Shown: piece after piece, positions 41,374 through 53,771 of the stretch
Layout of the letters: each line of letters opens with the position of its first letter
How positions within the stretch are numbered: the first letter of the stretch is position 1
From: Pseudomonas oryzagri
GTDB taxonomy: Bacteria; Pseudomonadota; Gammaproteobacteria; Pseudomonadales; Pseudomonadaceae
Length of the DNA stretch: 64,000 bases
Assembly (NCBI RefSeq): GCF_020831405.1
Contig: NZ_JAJHPU010000015.1
Span: 124,001-188,000, forward strand
Direction of reading: 5' to 3'
The notes under the pieces: model-generated
Databases searched by the model: none
Told to the model about the DNA's origin: nothing
What the model saw: only the letters and a program-made list of their open reading frames with translations
Position numbers and translations under genes: made by a program

Positions 41374-41451
41374 GTGCCCACGCTCCCGCGTGGGCACCCC
41401 GGACGGACGCCCAGCGTCCACACGCGGCACTCCCACGCCGGAGCGTGGGAG
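41374..41451. repeat. GTGCCCACGC-family palindromes between liuA and liuB
   Basis: GTGCCCACGCTCCCGCGTGG plus GCAC (41374-41397, identical to 38037-38060) and CTCCCACGC/GCGTGGGAG (41430-41451). This 111-bp spacer interrupts an otherwise tight operon. Confidence 0.7.
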
Positions 41452-41476
41452 CGATCGATCCCGACGGAGTGAGCCC

Positions 41477-43084
<1,608 letters not shown>

Positions 43085-43138
43085 CGCCCTTGCGCCCCCT
43101 CCCCGCGAGGGGGCCCGCCCAACCGGATGGCTGTGACC

Positions 43139-43933
43139 ATGAGCGACTTCCAGACCGTACAACTCGAATTCGACCCGCGCGGCTTCGCCACCCTGTGGCT
43201 GGACCGCGCCGACAAGAACAACGCCTTCAACGGCGAGATGATCCAGGAGCTGATCCAGGCGCTGGACGTCGTCCAGGACCGTGGCGAGCTGCGCTTCCTG
43301 CTGCTGCGCGGACGCGGCAAGCACTTCTCCGCCGGCGCTGATCTCGCCTGGATGCGCGAGGCCGCCGAACTCGACTACAACGCCAACCTGCGCGACGCCC
43401 AGGCGCTGGCCGAACTGATGTACAACCTCTACCACCTCAAGCTGCCGACCCTCGCCGTGGTGCAGGGCGCGGCCTTCGGTGGCGCGGTGGGCCTGGCCGC
43501 CTGCTGCGACATCGCCATCGGCGCCGAGGACGCGCAGTTCTCGCTGTCCGAGGTGCGCATCGGCCTGGCCCCGGCGGTGATCAGCCCGTTCGTGGTGCAG
43601 GCCATCGGCGAGCGCGCCGCGCGCCGCTACGCGCTCACCGCCGAGCGCTTCTCGGGCAGCCGCGCCCGCGAACTGGGCCTGCTCGCCGAGTGCTACCCGG
43701 CCGCCGAGCTGGACGCCGCGCTGGAGTCGTGGCTCGCCAACCTGCTGCAAAACAGCCCGCAGGCGATGAAGGCGACCAAGGACTTGCTCAAGGAAGTCGG
43801 CAGCGGCGCCCTGTCGCCGGCCCTGCGCCGCTACACCGAAAGCGCCATCGCGCGCATCCGCGTCAGCGCGGAAGGCCAGGAGGGCCTGCGCGCCTTCCTG
43901 GAGAAACGCCAGCCGCAGTGGCAGAACCACTGA
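43139..43933 (+). CDS. liuC: Methylglutaconyl-CoA hydratase
   Basis: 264 residues from ATG 43139 (MSDFQTVQLEF); an ATG at 43127 in frame would add four residues. Crotonase fold with oxyanion-hole segments GRGKHFSAGADLAWM and GAAFGGAVGLAACCDIAIGA, then SLSEVRIGLAPAVISPFVV. It hydrates 3-methylglutaconyl-CoA to HMG-CoA. 34 bp before liuD. Confidence 0.94.
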   Translation: MSDFQTVQLEFDPRGFATLWLDRADKNNAFNGEMIQELIQALDVVQDRGELRFLLLRGRGKHFSAGADLAWMREAAELDYNANLRDAQALAELMYNLYHLKLPTLAVVQGAAFGGAVGLAACCDIAIGAEDAQFSLSEVRIGLAPAVISPFVVQAIGERAARRYALTAERFSGSRARELGLLAECYPAAELDAALESWLANLLQNSPQAMKATKDLLKEVGSGALSPALRRYTESAIARIRVSAEGQEGLRAFLEKRQPQWQNH

Positions 43934-43967
43934 ACACCAGGCAGCAGCCACATCGGGAGCCAGAACA

Positions 43968-45911
43968 ATGATTACAACCCTGCTGATTGCCAACCGCGGC
44001 GAGATCGCCTGCCGGGTCATCCGTAGCGCCCGCGCCCTGGGCATCCGCAGCGTCGCGGTGCACAGCGCCATCGACGCCAGCGCCCGCCATGTGCGCGAGG
44101 CCGACTGCGCGGTCGATCTGGGCGGCGCCAAGCCGGCCGACAGCTACCTGTTGGTCGACAAATTGATCGCCGCGGCCCGCGCCAGCGGCGCCCAGGCCAT
44201 CCACCCCGGCTACGGTTTTCTCTCCGAGAACGCCGGCTTCGCCCGCGCCATCGAAGAGGCCGGCCTGCTGTTCCTCGGCCCGCCGGCCAGCGCCATCGAG
44301 GCGATGGGCAGCAAGTCGGCGGCCAAGGCGCTGATGGAAACCGCCGGCGTGCCGCTGGTGCCCGGCTACCACGGCGAGGCCCAGGACTTCGAGACCTTCC
44401 GCAGCGCCGCGGCGACCATCGGCTATCCGGTACTGCTCAAGGCCGCTGCCGGCGGCGGCGGCAAGGGCATGAAGGTGGTCGAGCGCGAAAGCGAGCTGGC
44501 CGAGGCGCTGGCCTCGGCGCAGCGCGAGGCCAAGGCGGCCTTCGGCGATTCGCGCATGCTGGTGGAAAAATACGTGCTCAAGCCGCGTCACGTGGAGATC
44601 CAGGTGTTCGCCGATAAGCACGGCAACTGCCTGTACCTCAACGAGCGCGACTGCTCGATCCAGCGCCGCCACCAGAAGGTGGTCGAGGAAGCGCCGGCCC
44701 CCGGCCTCTCCCCCGAACTGCGCCGCGCCATGGGCGAGGCGGCGGTCAAGGCCGCCCAGGCCATCGGCTACGTCGGCGCCGGCACCGTGGAGTTCCTGCT
44801 GGATGCGCGTGGCCAGTTCTTCTTCATGGAGATGAATACCCGCCTGCAGGTGGAGCACCCGGTCACCGAGGCGATCACCGGCCTCGATCTGGTCGCCTGG
44901 CAGATCCGCGTCGCCCGCGGCGAGCCGCTGCCGATCAGCCAGGCGCAGGTGCCGCTCAACGGCCACGCCATCGAGGTGCGCCTGTACGCCGAGGACCCGG
45001 ACCACGACTTCCTGCCCGCCACCGGCACGCTCGAGCTGTACCGCGAGCCGGCCGCAGGGCCCGGCCGGCGCGTCGACAGCGGCGTCGCCGAGGGCGACAC
45101 GGTGTCGCCGTTCTACGACCCGATGCTCGGCAAGCTGATCGCCTGGGGCGAGAACCGCGAGGAAGCCCGCCAGCGCCTGCTGGCCATGCTCGCCGAGACC
45201 GCGGTGGGCGGGGTCAGGACCAACCTTGCGTTCCTGCGCCGCGTGCTGGCCCACCCGGCATTCGCCGCCGCCGAGCTGGATACCGGCTTTATCGCCCGTC
45301 ACCAGGCTGAGCTGCTGCCGCTGGCCGGCGGCCTGCCGGAGGGCTTCTGGCAACTGGCCGCGCAGGCCTTCGTGCTGAGCGAGACGCCGCGCCGGCGCGG
45401 CGACGATCCGTACTCGCCGTGGAGCGCCACCAGCGGCTGGCGCGCCGGCCTGCCGGCGGAGACCGACCTGCTGCTGCGCTGCGGCGAGACCCAGCAGCAG
45501 GTGCGCCTGCGCGGCGATGGCGCCGCCCGGGTCAGCCTGCACGGCGAGCAAGTGTGGGTCGAGCAGGACGGCGTGCGCCGCCAGCACCTGGCGCTGCGCC
45601 GCGGCGACAGCCTGTACCTGGAGTGGGCCGGCGAGCTGCGCAGCGTGCAGCGCGTCGACCCGATCGCCGAGGCCGAGGCCAGCCATGCCCACCACGGCGG
45701 GCTGACCGCGCCGATGAACGGCAGCATCGTCCGCGTACTGGTCGAGGCCGGCCAGCACGTCGAGGCCGGCACCGCGCTGGTGGTGCTGGAGGCGATGAAG
45801 ATGGAGCACAGCATCCGCGCGCCGCAGGCCGGGGTGGTCAAGGGCCTGTACTGCAGCGAGGGCGAACTGGTCAGCGAAGGCACCGCGCTGGTGGAGCTGG
45901 AGGAGGCCTGA
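43968..45911 (+). CDS. liuD: Methylcrotonyl-CoA carboxylase, biotin carboxylase/carrier (alpha) subunit
   Basis: 647 residues. Biotin carboxylase N domain (LIANRGEIACRVIRSARALG), ATP-grasp with AAGGGGKGMKVV and HVEIQVFADKHGN, catalytic EMNTRLQVEHPVTE, a BT domain, and a C-terminal biotinyl domain with the modified lysine in LEAMKMEHSI. The last 24 nt of the gene recur 139 bp downstream (46027-46050). Confidence 0.96.
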   Translation: MITTLLIANRGEIACRVIRSARALGIRSVAVHSAIDASARHVREADCAVDLGGAKPADSYLLVDKLIAAARASGAQAIHPGYGFLSENAGFARAIEEAGLLFLGPPASAIEAMGSKSAAKALMETAGVPLVPGYHGEAQDFETFRSAAATIGYPVLLKAAAGGGGKGMKVVERESELAEALASAQREAKAAFGDSRMLVEKYVLKPRHVEIQVFADKHGNCLYLNERDCSIQRRHQKVVEEAPAPGLSPELRRAMGEAAVKAAQAIGYVGAGTVEFLLDARGQFFFMEMNTRLQVEHPVTEAITGLDLVAWQIRVARGEPLPISQAQVPLNGHAIEVRLYAEDPDHDFLPATGTLELYREPAAGPGRRVDSGVAEGDTVSPFYDPMLGKLIAWGENREEARQRLLAMLAETAVGGVRTNLAFLRRVLAHPAFAAAELDTGFIARHQAELLPLAGGLPEGFWQLAAQAFVLSETPRRRGDDPYSPWSATSGWRAGLPAETDLLLRCGETQQQVRLRGDGAARVSLHGEQVWVEQDGVRRQHLALRRGDSLYLEWAGELRSVQRVDPIAEAEASHAHHGGLTAPMNGSIVRVLVEAGQHVEAGTALVVLEAMKMEHSIRAPQAGVVKGLYCSEGELVSEGTALVELEEA

Positions 45912-45922
45912 GGCCGGACCAT

Positions 45923-46170
45923 GGTGGACAAGGCTGCGCCGTTGTCCACCCTACGCGGAACCGACCAGCCGTAGGGTGGATGGCCACCCCGTGGAAAACT
46001 CGCGCAGCGATTTTCCACCACGACCACTGGTGGAGCTGGAGGAGGCCTGAAGGCCGACACCAGTCCCTGTAGGGGCGAATTCATTCGCCACATAGCGTGC
46101 AAAGGCGAATAAATTCGCCCCTACAGACAAGCCAGCCCAGGGTGGGCAACTCGCGCAGCGATTTTCCACC
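45923..46170. repeat. Palindromic repeat cluster (5) between liuD and liuE with a copied liuD 3' end
   Basis: Contains GGTGGACAA/TTGTCCACC (45923-45950), the GTAGGGTGG...TTTTCCACC unit (45971-46019), a 24-nt copy of the liuD terminus including its stop (46027-46050, matching 45888-45911), the GAATAAATTCGCCCCTAC inverted repeat (46069-46124) and another GGTGGGCAA...TTTTCCACC unit (46139-46170). Confidence 0.75.
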
Positions 46171-46206
46171 ATGACCACCACCGCACTGCCGACACGGAAA
46201 CCGCAG

Positions 46207-47121
46207 ATGAAGACAACCGCCATTGAACTGCCCCAGCACGTCCGCCTGGTCGAAGTCGGCCCGCGCGACGGCCTGCAGAACGAGAAACAGCCGATTAGCG
46301 TCGCCGACAAGGTGCGTCTGGTCGACGACCTGAGCGCCGCCGGCCTGGAGTACGTCGAGGTCGGCAGCTTCGTGTCGCCCAAGTGGGTGCCGCAGATGGC
46401 CGGCTCCGCCGAGGTGTTCGCGCAGATCGAACAAAAGCCCGGCGTCACCTACGCCGCGCTGACCCCCAACATGCAGGGCTTCGAGGCGGCGATGGCCGCC
46501 GGCGTGAAGGAAGTGGCCGTGTTCGCCGCCGCCAGCGAGGCCTTCTCGCAGAAGAACATCAACTGCTCGATCGCCGAGAGCCTGCAGCGCTTCGTGCCGG
46601 TGATGGACGCCGCCCGCGCGCAGGGCGTGCGCGTACGCGGCTACGTGTCCTGCGTGCTCGGCTGCCCCTACGAGGGCGAGGTCGCCCCGCAACAGGTCGC
46701 CGCGGTGGCCCGCGAGCTGTTCGAGATGGGCTGCTACGAGGTGTCGCTGGGCGACACCATCGGCACCGGCACCGCCGGCGCCACCCGCACCCTGTTCGAG
46801 GTGGTCGGCCGCGATATCCCGCGCGACAAGCTGGCCGGCCACTTCCACGACACCTACGGCCAGGCGCTGGCGAACATCTACGCGAGCCTGCTGGAAGGCA
46901 TCCAGGTGTTCGACAGCTCGGTGGCAGGGTTGGGCGGCTGCCCCTACGCCAAGGGCGCCAGCGGCAACGTGGCCAGCGAGGATGTGCTGTACCTGCTGAA
47001 CGGCCTGGGCATTCACACCGGCATCGACCTGGACGCGCTGATCGCCGCCGGCGAGCGCATCTGCGCGGTACTCGGCCGCGCCACCGGCTCGCGGGTGGCG
47101 CGCGCCCGCCAGGGTCGCTGA
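46207..47121 (+). CDS. liuE: Hydroxymethylglutaryl-CoA lyase
   Basis: 304 residues from ATG 46207; an ATG at 46171 lies inside a repeat unit and is less likely. TIM-barrel lyase motifs VEVGPRDGLQNEKQ and SSVAGLGGCPYAKGASGN, with the catalytic cysteine loop GGCPYAKGASGN. It cleaves HMG-CoA to acetoacetate and acetyl-CoA, ending leucine degradation. Its product feeds scoAB in this same block. Confidence 0.95.
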   Translation: MKTTAIELPQHVRLVEVGPRDGLQNEKQPISVADKVRLVDDLSAAGLEYVEVGSFVSPKWVPQMAGSAEVFAQIEQKPGVTYAALTPNMQGFEAAMAAGVKEVAVFAAASEAFSQKNINCSIAESLQRFVPVMDAARAQGVRVRGYVSCVLGCPYEGEVAPQQVAAVARELFEMGCYEVSLGDTIGTGTAGATRTLFEVVGRDIPRDKLAGHFHDTYGQALANIYASLLEGIQVFDSSVAGLGGCPYAKGASGNVASEDVLYLLNGLGIHTGIDLDALIAAGERICAVLGRATGSRVARARQGR

Positions 47122-47123
47122 CG

Positions 47124-48578
<1,455 letters not shown>

Positions 48579-48714
48579 AGAAACGGCGCCATCCTCACGA
48601 CCCGCGGCCCGCGCAGCGCCAGAGCCGCGACCACTATCCCAAAACCGAGAAAGAGCCTCGCCACGGCATCCGGAATTTCAAAGAAAGAACTTCAAAAACA
48701 ATAACTTAACTACA

Positions 48715-48731
48715 TTGGCACAAGATTCGCT
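48715..48731 (+). promoter_or_regulatory. Sigma-54 (-24/-12) promoter before the GntP permease
   Basis: TTGGCACAAGATTCGCT: the GG and GC dinucleotides are 10 nt apart, with TGGCAC exact and one mismatch in TTGCT. An AT-rich stretch (48673-48714) upstream would suit IHF. The gene just before encodes a sigma-54 activator, so an HbcR-controlled permease-bdhA operon is likely. Confidence 0.65.
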
Positions 48732-48842
48732 CAAGGAATGCGGTGCGCCATCGGGCGCGCCCACAACAACAACAGGCCCAGCGTGGTCCCGCCGCCGAGA
48801 ACCTGCGTCTCGCCGCCACGTCCAGGCCCCAGGAGATTTCCG

Positions 48843-50234
48843 ATGAGTGTCGTCATTTCCCTTGCAGCCCTGGCTTTGCTGATGTTGGCGGCCTATCGCG
48901 GCTACAGCGTGATCCTCTTCGCGCCGATAGCCGCGCTCAGCGCCGTCCTGTTCACCGATCCCTCCGCCGTCGCCCCGATGTTCTCCGGGGTGTTCATGGA
49001 GAAGATGGTCGGCTTCATCAAGCTCTACTTCCCGGTGTTCCTCCTCGGCGCGGTGTTCGGCAAGCTGATCGAGCTGTCGGGCTTCTCGCGCTCGATCGTC
49101 AGCGCCGCCATCCGTCTGCTCGGCACCAGCCAGGCGATGCTGGTGATCGTGCTGGTCTGCGCCCTGCTCACCTACGGCGGGGTGTCGCTGTTCGTGGTGG
49201 TGTTCGCGGTCTACCCGTTCGCCGCCGAGATGTTCCGCCAGAGCAATATCCCCAAGCGGCTGATCCCCGCGACCATCGCCCTGGGCGCCTTTAGCTTCAC
49301 CATGGACGCGCTGCCCGGCACGCCGCAGATCCAGAACATCATTCCCAGCGCCTTCTTCGGCACCAACGCCTGGGCCGCGCCCTGGCTGGGGCTGATCGGC
49401 GCGCTGTTCGTCTTCAGCGTTGGAATGCTCTATCTGCAGCGCCAGCGCCGCAAGGCCCACGCCGCCGGCGAGGGCTACGGCACCGAGCTGCGCAACGAGC
49501 CGGAAACCGCCGAGGACATCGCCCTGCCCAATCCCTGGCTGGCGCTCTCCCCGCTGCTGCTGGTCGGCGGCGCCAACCTGCTGTTCACCCGCTGGATTCC
49601 CGAGCTGTACGGCAAGACCCACAGCCTGCAGCTGGCCGGCATGGCCGCACCGGTGCAGACCGACGTGACCAAGATCACCGCCATCTGGGCGGTGGAGGCG
49701 GCGCTGCTGCTGGGCATCCTGCTGGTGCTGGCGAGCAGCTTCCGCGTGGTGCGCGGCCGCCTCGCCGAAGGCACCCGCACCGCGGTCGGCGGCTCGCTGC
49801 TGGCGGCGATGAACACCGCCTCGGAATACGGCTTCGGCGCGGTGATCGCCGCGATGCCGGGCTTCCTGGTGCTGGCCGACGCGCTGAAGAGCATCCCTAA
49901 TCCGCTGCTCAACGAGGCGATCACCGTCACCCTGCTGGCCGGCATCACGGGCTCCGCGTCAGGCGGCATGAGCATCGCCCTCGCCGCCATGTCCGATACT
50001 TTCATCGCCGCCGCCAACGCCGCGCAGATTCCCCTGGAAGCCCTGCACCGGATCGCCGCCATGGCCAGCGGCGGCATGGACACCCTGCCGCACAACGGCG
50101 CGGTGATCACCCTGCTGGCGGTCACCGGACTGACCCACCGCGAGGCCTACAAGGACATCTTCGGCATCACCCTGATCAAGACGCTCGCCGTGTTCGTGGT
50201 GATCGGCGTGTTCTACACCACCGGCCTGGTTTGA
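48843..50234 (+). CDS. GntP-family permease (3-hydroxybutyrate-type)
   Basis: 463 residues, about 12 hydrophobic segments. Gluconate/short-chain hydroxyacid permease blocks: FTMDALPGTPQIQNIIPSAF and ITGSASGGMSIALAAMSDTF. AGGAG before ATG 48843. 16 bp before bdhA and downstream of hbcR, so the expected substrate is D-3-hydroxybutyrate. Confidence 0.9.
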   Translation: MSVVISLAALALLMLAAYRGYSVILFAPIAALSAVLFTDPSAVAPMFSGVFMEKMVGFIKLYFPVFLLGAVFGKLIELSGFSRSIVSAAIRLLGTSQAMLVIVLVCALLTYGGVSLFVVVFAVYPFAAEMFRQSNIPKRLIPATIALGAFSFTMDALPGTPQIQNIIPSAFFGTNAWAAPWLGLIGALFVFSVGMLYLQRQRRKAHAAGEGYGTELRNEPETAEDIALPNPWLALSPLLLVGGANLLFTRWIPELYGKTHSLQLAGMAAPVQTDVTKITAIWAVEAALLLGILLVLASSFRVVRGRLAEGTRTAVGGSLLAAMNTASEYGFGAVIAAMPGFLVLADALKSIPNPLLNEAITVTLLAGITGSASGGMSIALAAMSDTFIAAANAAQIPLEALHRIAAMASGGMDTLPHNGAVITLLAVTGLTHREAYKDIFGITLIKTLAVFVVIGVFYTTGLV

Positions 50235-50250
50235 TAACGGAGACGACCCC

Positions 50251-51024
50251 ATGACCATCCTCAAAGGCAAGACCGCCCTGGTCACCGGCTCCACCAGCGG
50301 CATCGGCCTGGGCATCGCCCACTGCCTGGCCGCCGCCGGCGCCGACATCGTGCTCAACGGCTTCGGCGACGCGACCCAGGCGCTGGAGGCGGTGCGCCAG
50401 CACGGTCAGCAGGTGCGCCACCACCCGGCCGACCTCTCGCGGCCCGAAGAAATCGCCGCGCTGGTGGCCTTCGCCGAAGGCGAATTCGGCGCCGTCGATA
50501 TCCTGGTCAACAACGCCGGCATCCAGCACGTGGCGCCGGTCGAGGAGTTCCCTGCGGAACGCTGGGACAGCATCCTCGCCATCAACCTCTCCGCGGCCTT
50601 CCACACCACCCGCCTGGCCCTGCCGGGCATGCGCCGGCGCAACTGGGGGCGGATCGTCAACATCGCCTCGGTGCACGGCCTGGTCGCCTCGGCGCAGAAG
50701 TCCGCCTACGTCGCCGCCAAGCACGGCCTGCTCGGCCTGACCAAGGTGGTCGCCCTGGAAACCGCGCAAAGCCCCGTCACCTGCAACGCGGTCTGCCCCG
50801 GCTGGGTACTGACCCCGCTGGTGCAGCAGCAGATCGACGCCCGCGCCCAGGCCAGCGGCGATCCCCTCGCCGCCCGCCACGACCTGCTGGCCGAGAAACA
50901 GCCGTCGCTGGAGTTCGTCACCCCCGAGCAGCTCGGCGCGCTGGTGCTGTTCCTGTGCAGCGACGCGGCCAGCCAGGTGCGCGGCGCGGCCTGGAACATG
51001 GACGGCGGCTGGGTGGCGCAATGA
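50251..51024 (+). CDS. bdhA: 3-Hydroxybutyrate dehydrogenase
   Basis: 257 residues, classical SDR: GxxxGxG loop VTGSTSGIGLGIAH, NNAG at about 85-88, catalytic Ser in NIASVHG and YVAAKHG (YxxxK). The C terminus KQPSLEFVTPEQLGALVLFL with GAAWNMDGGWVAQ is typical of D-3-hydroxybutyrate dehydrogenases. It makes acetoacetate from 3-hydroxybutyrate with NAD+. Confidence 0.95.
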   Translation: MTILKGKTALVTGSTSGIGLGIAHCLAAAGADIVLNGFGDATQALEAVRQHGQQVRHHPADLSRPEEIAALVAFAEGEFGAVDILVNNAGIQHVAPVEEFPAERWDSILAINLSAAFHTTRLALPGMRRRNWGRIVNIASVHGLVASAQKSAYVAAKHGLLGLTKVVALETAQSPVTCNAVCPGWVLTPLVQQQIDARAQASGDPLAARHDLLAEKQPSLEFVTPEQLGALVLFLCSDAASQVRGAAWNMDGGWVAQ

Positions 51025-51160
51025 TGGGCCATGCTTATCGCAGGGCTCGCCCAGGCAACCGGCCTCGGCGCCAAGCCGGCTCTGGCGCGGCCCGCCACTC
51101 CCTCACTGAACGCCGCCGCACGGGCGGCGGTATACCGACAACAACACGCGAGGCGACCCG

Positions 51161-51871
51161 ATGAACAAGCTCTACCCCAGCGCCCACGCCGCCCTCGACG
51201 GGCTGGTGGAGGACGGCATGACCATCGCCGTCGGCGGCTTCGGCCTGTGCGGCATCCCCGAGGCGCTGATCGAAGCGCTGCGCGATTCCGGCAAGAAGAA
51301 CCTTACCGCGATCAGCAACAACGCCGGCGTCGACGGCTTCGGCCTCGGCCAGCTGCTGGCCACCCGGCAGATCCGCAAGATGATTTCCTCCTACGTCGGC
51401 GAGAACAAGGAGTTCGAGCGCCAGTACCTGGCCGGCGAGCTGGAGCTGGAATTCACCCCGCAGGGCACCCTCGCCGAGAAGCTGCGCGCCGGCGGCGCCG
51501 GCATCCCGGCCTTCTTCACCAAGACCGGCTACGGCACCCTGGTCGCCGAGGGCAAGGAGACCCGCCAGTTCGACGGCGAGTGGTACGTGATGGAGCGCTC
51601 GCTCACCGCCGACGTGGCACTGGTCAAGGCCTGGAAGGCCGACAAGGCCGGCAACCTGGTATTCAACAAGACCGCGCGCAACTTCAACCCGCTCGCCGCG
51701 ATGGCCGGCAAGGTCTGCGTGGTCGAGGTCGAGGAGCTGGTGGAAACCGGCGCGCTGGACGCCGACCAGATCCACCTGCCGGGCATCTACGTGCAGCGCA
51801 TCGTGGTCAACGCCAGCCCCGAGAAACGCATCGAACAGCGCACGCTATCCAAACCGGCAGGGGGGAACTGA
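51161..51871 (+). CDS. scoA: 3-Oxoacid (acetoacetate) CoA-transferase subunit A
   Basis: 236 residues. Subunit A motifs: [42 protein letters not shown] and [18 protein letters not shown]. It forms the transferase with scoB, 2 bp downstream, moving CoA from succinyl-CoA to acetoacetate produced by LiuE and BdhA. The related dhcAB pair (dehydrocarnitine) is an alternative. Confidence 0.92.
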   Translation: MNKLYPSAHAALDGLVEDGMTIAVGGFGLCGIPEALIEALRDSGKKNLTAISNNAGVDGFGLGQLLATRQIRKMISSYVGENKEFERQYLAGELELEFTPQGTLAEKLRAGGAGIPAFFTKTGYGTLVAEGKETRQFDGEWYVMERSLTADVALVKAWKADKAGNLVFNKTARNFNPLAAMAGKVCVVEVEELVETGALDADQIHLPGIYVQRIVVNASPEKRIEQRTLSKPAGGN

Positions 51872-51873
51872 AC

Positions 51874-52503
51874 ATGGCCTGGACCCGCGAACAGATGGCG
51901 CAGCGCGCCGCCCACGAGCTGCAGGACGGCTTCTACGTCAACCTCGGCATCGGCCTGCCGACCCTGGTGGCCAACTACATCCCCGAAGGCATGGACGTCT
52001 GGCTGCAGAGCGAGAACGGCCTGCTCGGCATCGGCCCGTTCCCGACCGAGGACCAGGTCGACCCGGACCTGATCAACGCCGGCAAGCAGACCATCACCAC
52101 CCTGCCCGGCAGCGCCTTCTTCGACAGCGCGGCCTCCTTCGCGATGATCCGCGGCGGCCATATCAACCTGTCGATCCTCGGCGCCATGCAGGTGTCGGAG
52201 AAGGGCGATCTGGCCAACTGGATGATCCCCGGCAAGATGGTCAAGGGCATGGGCGGGGCGATGGACCTGGTGGCCGGCGTCAAGCGCGTGGTGGTGCTGA
52301 TGGAGCACACCGCTAAGGGCGGCGCGCACAAGATCCTCGAGACCTGCAACCTGCCGCTGACCGGCGTCGGCGTGGTCGACCGGATCATCACCGACCTCGC
52401 CGTGCTCGACGTCACCGAACAGGGCCTCAGGCTGGTCGAGCTGGCCGAGGGTGTGACCTTCGAGGAACTGCAGGCCGCCACCGGCTGCCCGATCCACCAC
52501 TGA
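51874..52503 (+). CDS. scoB: 3-Oxoacid (acetoacetate) CoA-transferase subunit B
   Basis: 209 residues. The catalytic glutamate is in [14 protein letters not shown], and [20 protein letters not shown] and TDLAVLDV are typical of subunit B. It starts 2 bp after scoA. GGGGGAA precedes the ATG. Confidence 0.93.
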   Translation: MAWTREQMAQRAAHELQDGFYVNLGIGLPTLVANYIPEGMDVWLQSENGLLGIGPFPTEDQVDPDLINAGKQTITTLPGSAFFDSAASFAMIRGGHINLSILGAMQVSEKGDLANWMIPGKMVKGMGGAMDLVAGVKRVVVLMEHTAKGGAHKILETCNLPLTGVGVVDRIITDLAVLDVTEQGLRLVELAEGVTFEELQAATGCPIHH

Positions 52504-52510
52504 GGTACCC

Positions 52511-52586
52511 GTAGGGTGGACAACGGCGCAGCCTTGTCCACCGCCAATCCCATGGTGGGAAATCGCTGCGCGGTTACCCACCCTAC
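52511..52586. repeat. GTAGGGTGG...CCACCCTAC repeat (6) after scoB
   Basis: Opens GTAGGGTGGACAA and closes TTACCCACCCTAC, with the internal CGCTGCGCG core. A related partial hairpin GGTGGCCAAGG/CCTTGACCACC lies at 52688-52714, before liuR. Confidence 0.7.
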
Positions 52587-52621
52587 CCCCTCGATCCACG
52601 CCGCCCGACGAGAACAACAAG

Positions 52622-52726
52622 ATGAGCGACGTCGACCTCCCCACCGTTCGCGGCGAGTGCTTCCCGCGCGCGAACCTGTGCAGCGGCGGTGGCCAAGGTG
52701 TAGCCTTGACCACCGAACACGCATGA
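52622..52726 (+). CDS. Possible 34-residue ORF before liuR
   Basis: ATG at 52622 to TGA at 52726 encodes MSDVDLPTVRGECFPRANLC and 14 more residues. No clear ribosome site, and its 3' half is the GGTGGCCAAGG hairpin. Probably not a gene; listed because it fills the liuR leader. Confidence 0.12.
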   Translation: MSDVDLPTVRGECFPRANLCSGGGQGVALTTEHA

Positions 52727-52788
52727 ACGCCGCAACCCCGCCGCCCGCGCGGCGCCGGGGACGCGCCCCGCAGAATCTGGAACCCGCC

Positions 52789-53190
52789 ATGGCGAAGCAG
52801 ACCTACAGCATCTCCGACCTCGCCCAGGAACTGGACGTGACCACCCGCACCATCCGCTTCTACGAGGAGCAGGGCATGCTCACGCCGCAGCGCCGCGGCC
52901 AGGAACGCATCTACAGCCCCAAGGACCGGGTGACCCTCAAGCTGATCCTGCGCGGCAAGCGCCTGGGCTTCTCGCTGGCCGAGTGCAAGACGCTGATCGA
53001 GCTGTACGATCCGCAGGCCGGCAACAAGAAGCAGCTCAACAGCATGCTCGAGCTGATCACCGAGCGCCGCCGCCAGCTGGAACAGCAGATGCTCGACATC
53101 CGCCAGATGCAGCTGGAGCTGGACACCGCCGAGGAGCGCTGCCGCGCCGCCCTCGAGGAAACCACCGGCCGGCTCGCCGGCGCCAAGTGA
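52789..53190 (+). CDS. liuR: MerR-family regulator of leucine/isovalerate catabolism
   Basis: 133 residues. MerR HTH: YSISDLAQELDVTTRTIRFY with EEQGMLTPQRRGQERIYSPK, then the dimerisation coiled coil (about 85-125). No metal-binding cysteines, as in LiuR. In other pseudomonads liuR sits next to liuA; here it is 12.6 kb away, after the ketone-body genes. Likely operators at 40012-40027 and 37349-37364. Confidence 0.88.
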   Translation: MAKQTYSISDLAQELDVTTRTIRFYEEQGMLTPQRRGQERIYSPKDRVTLKLILRGKRLGFSLAECKTLIELYDPQAGNKKQLNSMLELITERRRQLEQQMLDIRQMQLELDTAEERCRAALEETTGRLAGAK

Positions 53191-53248
53191 TCCACCGGCG
53201 CCGGCCGTCGCGCCGGCGCCCTTCCCCGCCAACCCGCAGGACATCCCG

Positions 53249-53629
53249 ATGACCGACAGCCACGACCAGGGCCTCAAGGTACGCCGCGAGGTGATGGGCG
53301 ACGCCTTCGTCGACCGCGCCATGGGCAACGCCACCGACTTCACCGCTCCGCTGCAGGAGTTCGTCAACGCCCACGCCTGGGGCGGGGTGTGGACCCGCGA
53401 AGGGCTGCCGCGCAAGACCCGCAGCCTGATCACCCTCGCCGCCCTCACCGCGCTGAAATGCCCGCAGGAACTCAAGGGCCACGTGCGCGGCGCGCTCAAC
53501 AACGGCTGCACGGTCGAGGAGATCCGCGAGGCGCTGCTGCACTGCGCGGTGTACGCCGGCGTGCCGGCCGCCATCGACGCCTTCCGCGCCGCCCAGGAAG
53601 TCATCGACGCCTGGCAGGCCGAGCACTGA
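53249..53629 (+). CDS. Carboxymuconolactone decarboxylase-family protein (PcaC-like)
   Basis: 126 residues. Motif KCPQELKGHVRGALNNGCTV with EEIREALLHCAVYAGVPAAI is the PcaC-type signature. The RREVMGDAFVDRAM start is also as in 4-carboxymuconolactone decarboxylases. No other protocatechuate genes are nearby, so the substrate is open. It follows liuR by 58 bp. Confidence 0.85.
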   Translation: MTDSHDQGLKVRREVMGDAFVDRAMGNATDFTAPLQEFVNAHAWGGVWTREGLPRKTRSLITLAALTALKCPQELKGHVRGALNNGCTVEEIREALLHCAVYAGVPAAIDAFRAAQEVIDAWQAEH

Positions 53630-53771
53630 CGGCCCGGACGGGGCGGGGCCGGGCGCCCCTCTCCGTCCGTCGCCTGCCTCCCAATAACCAACCTCAGAGG
53701 TAGGACTTTTTCCCCTGCACCGTGGTCGAAGCAAGTGACCGGAAATCCCGGACACTTGAGGAGCCTCGACC

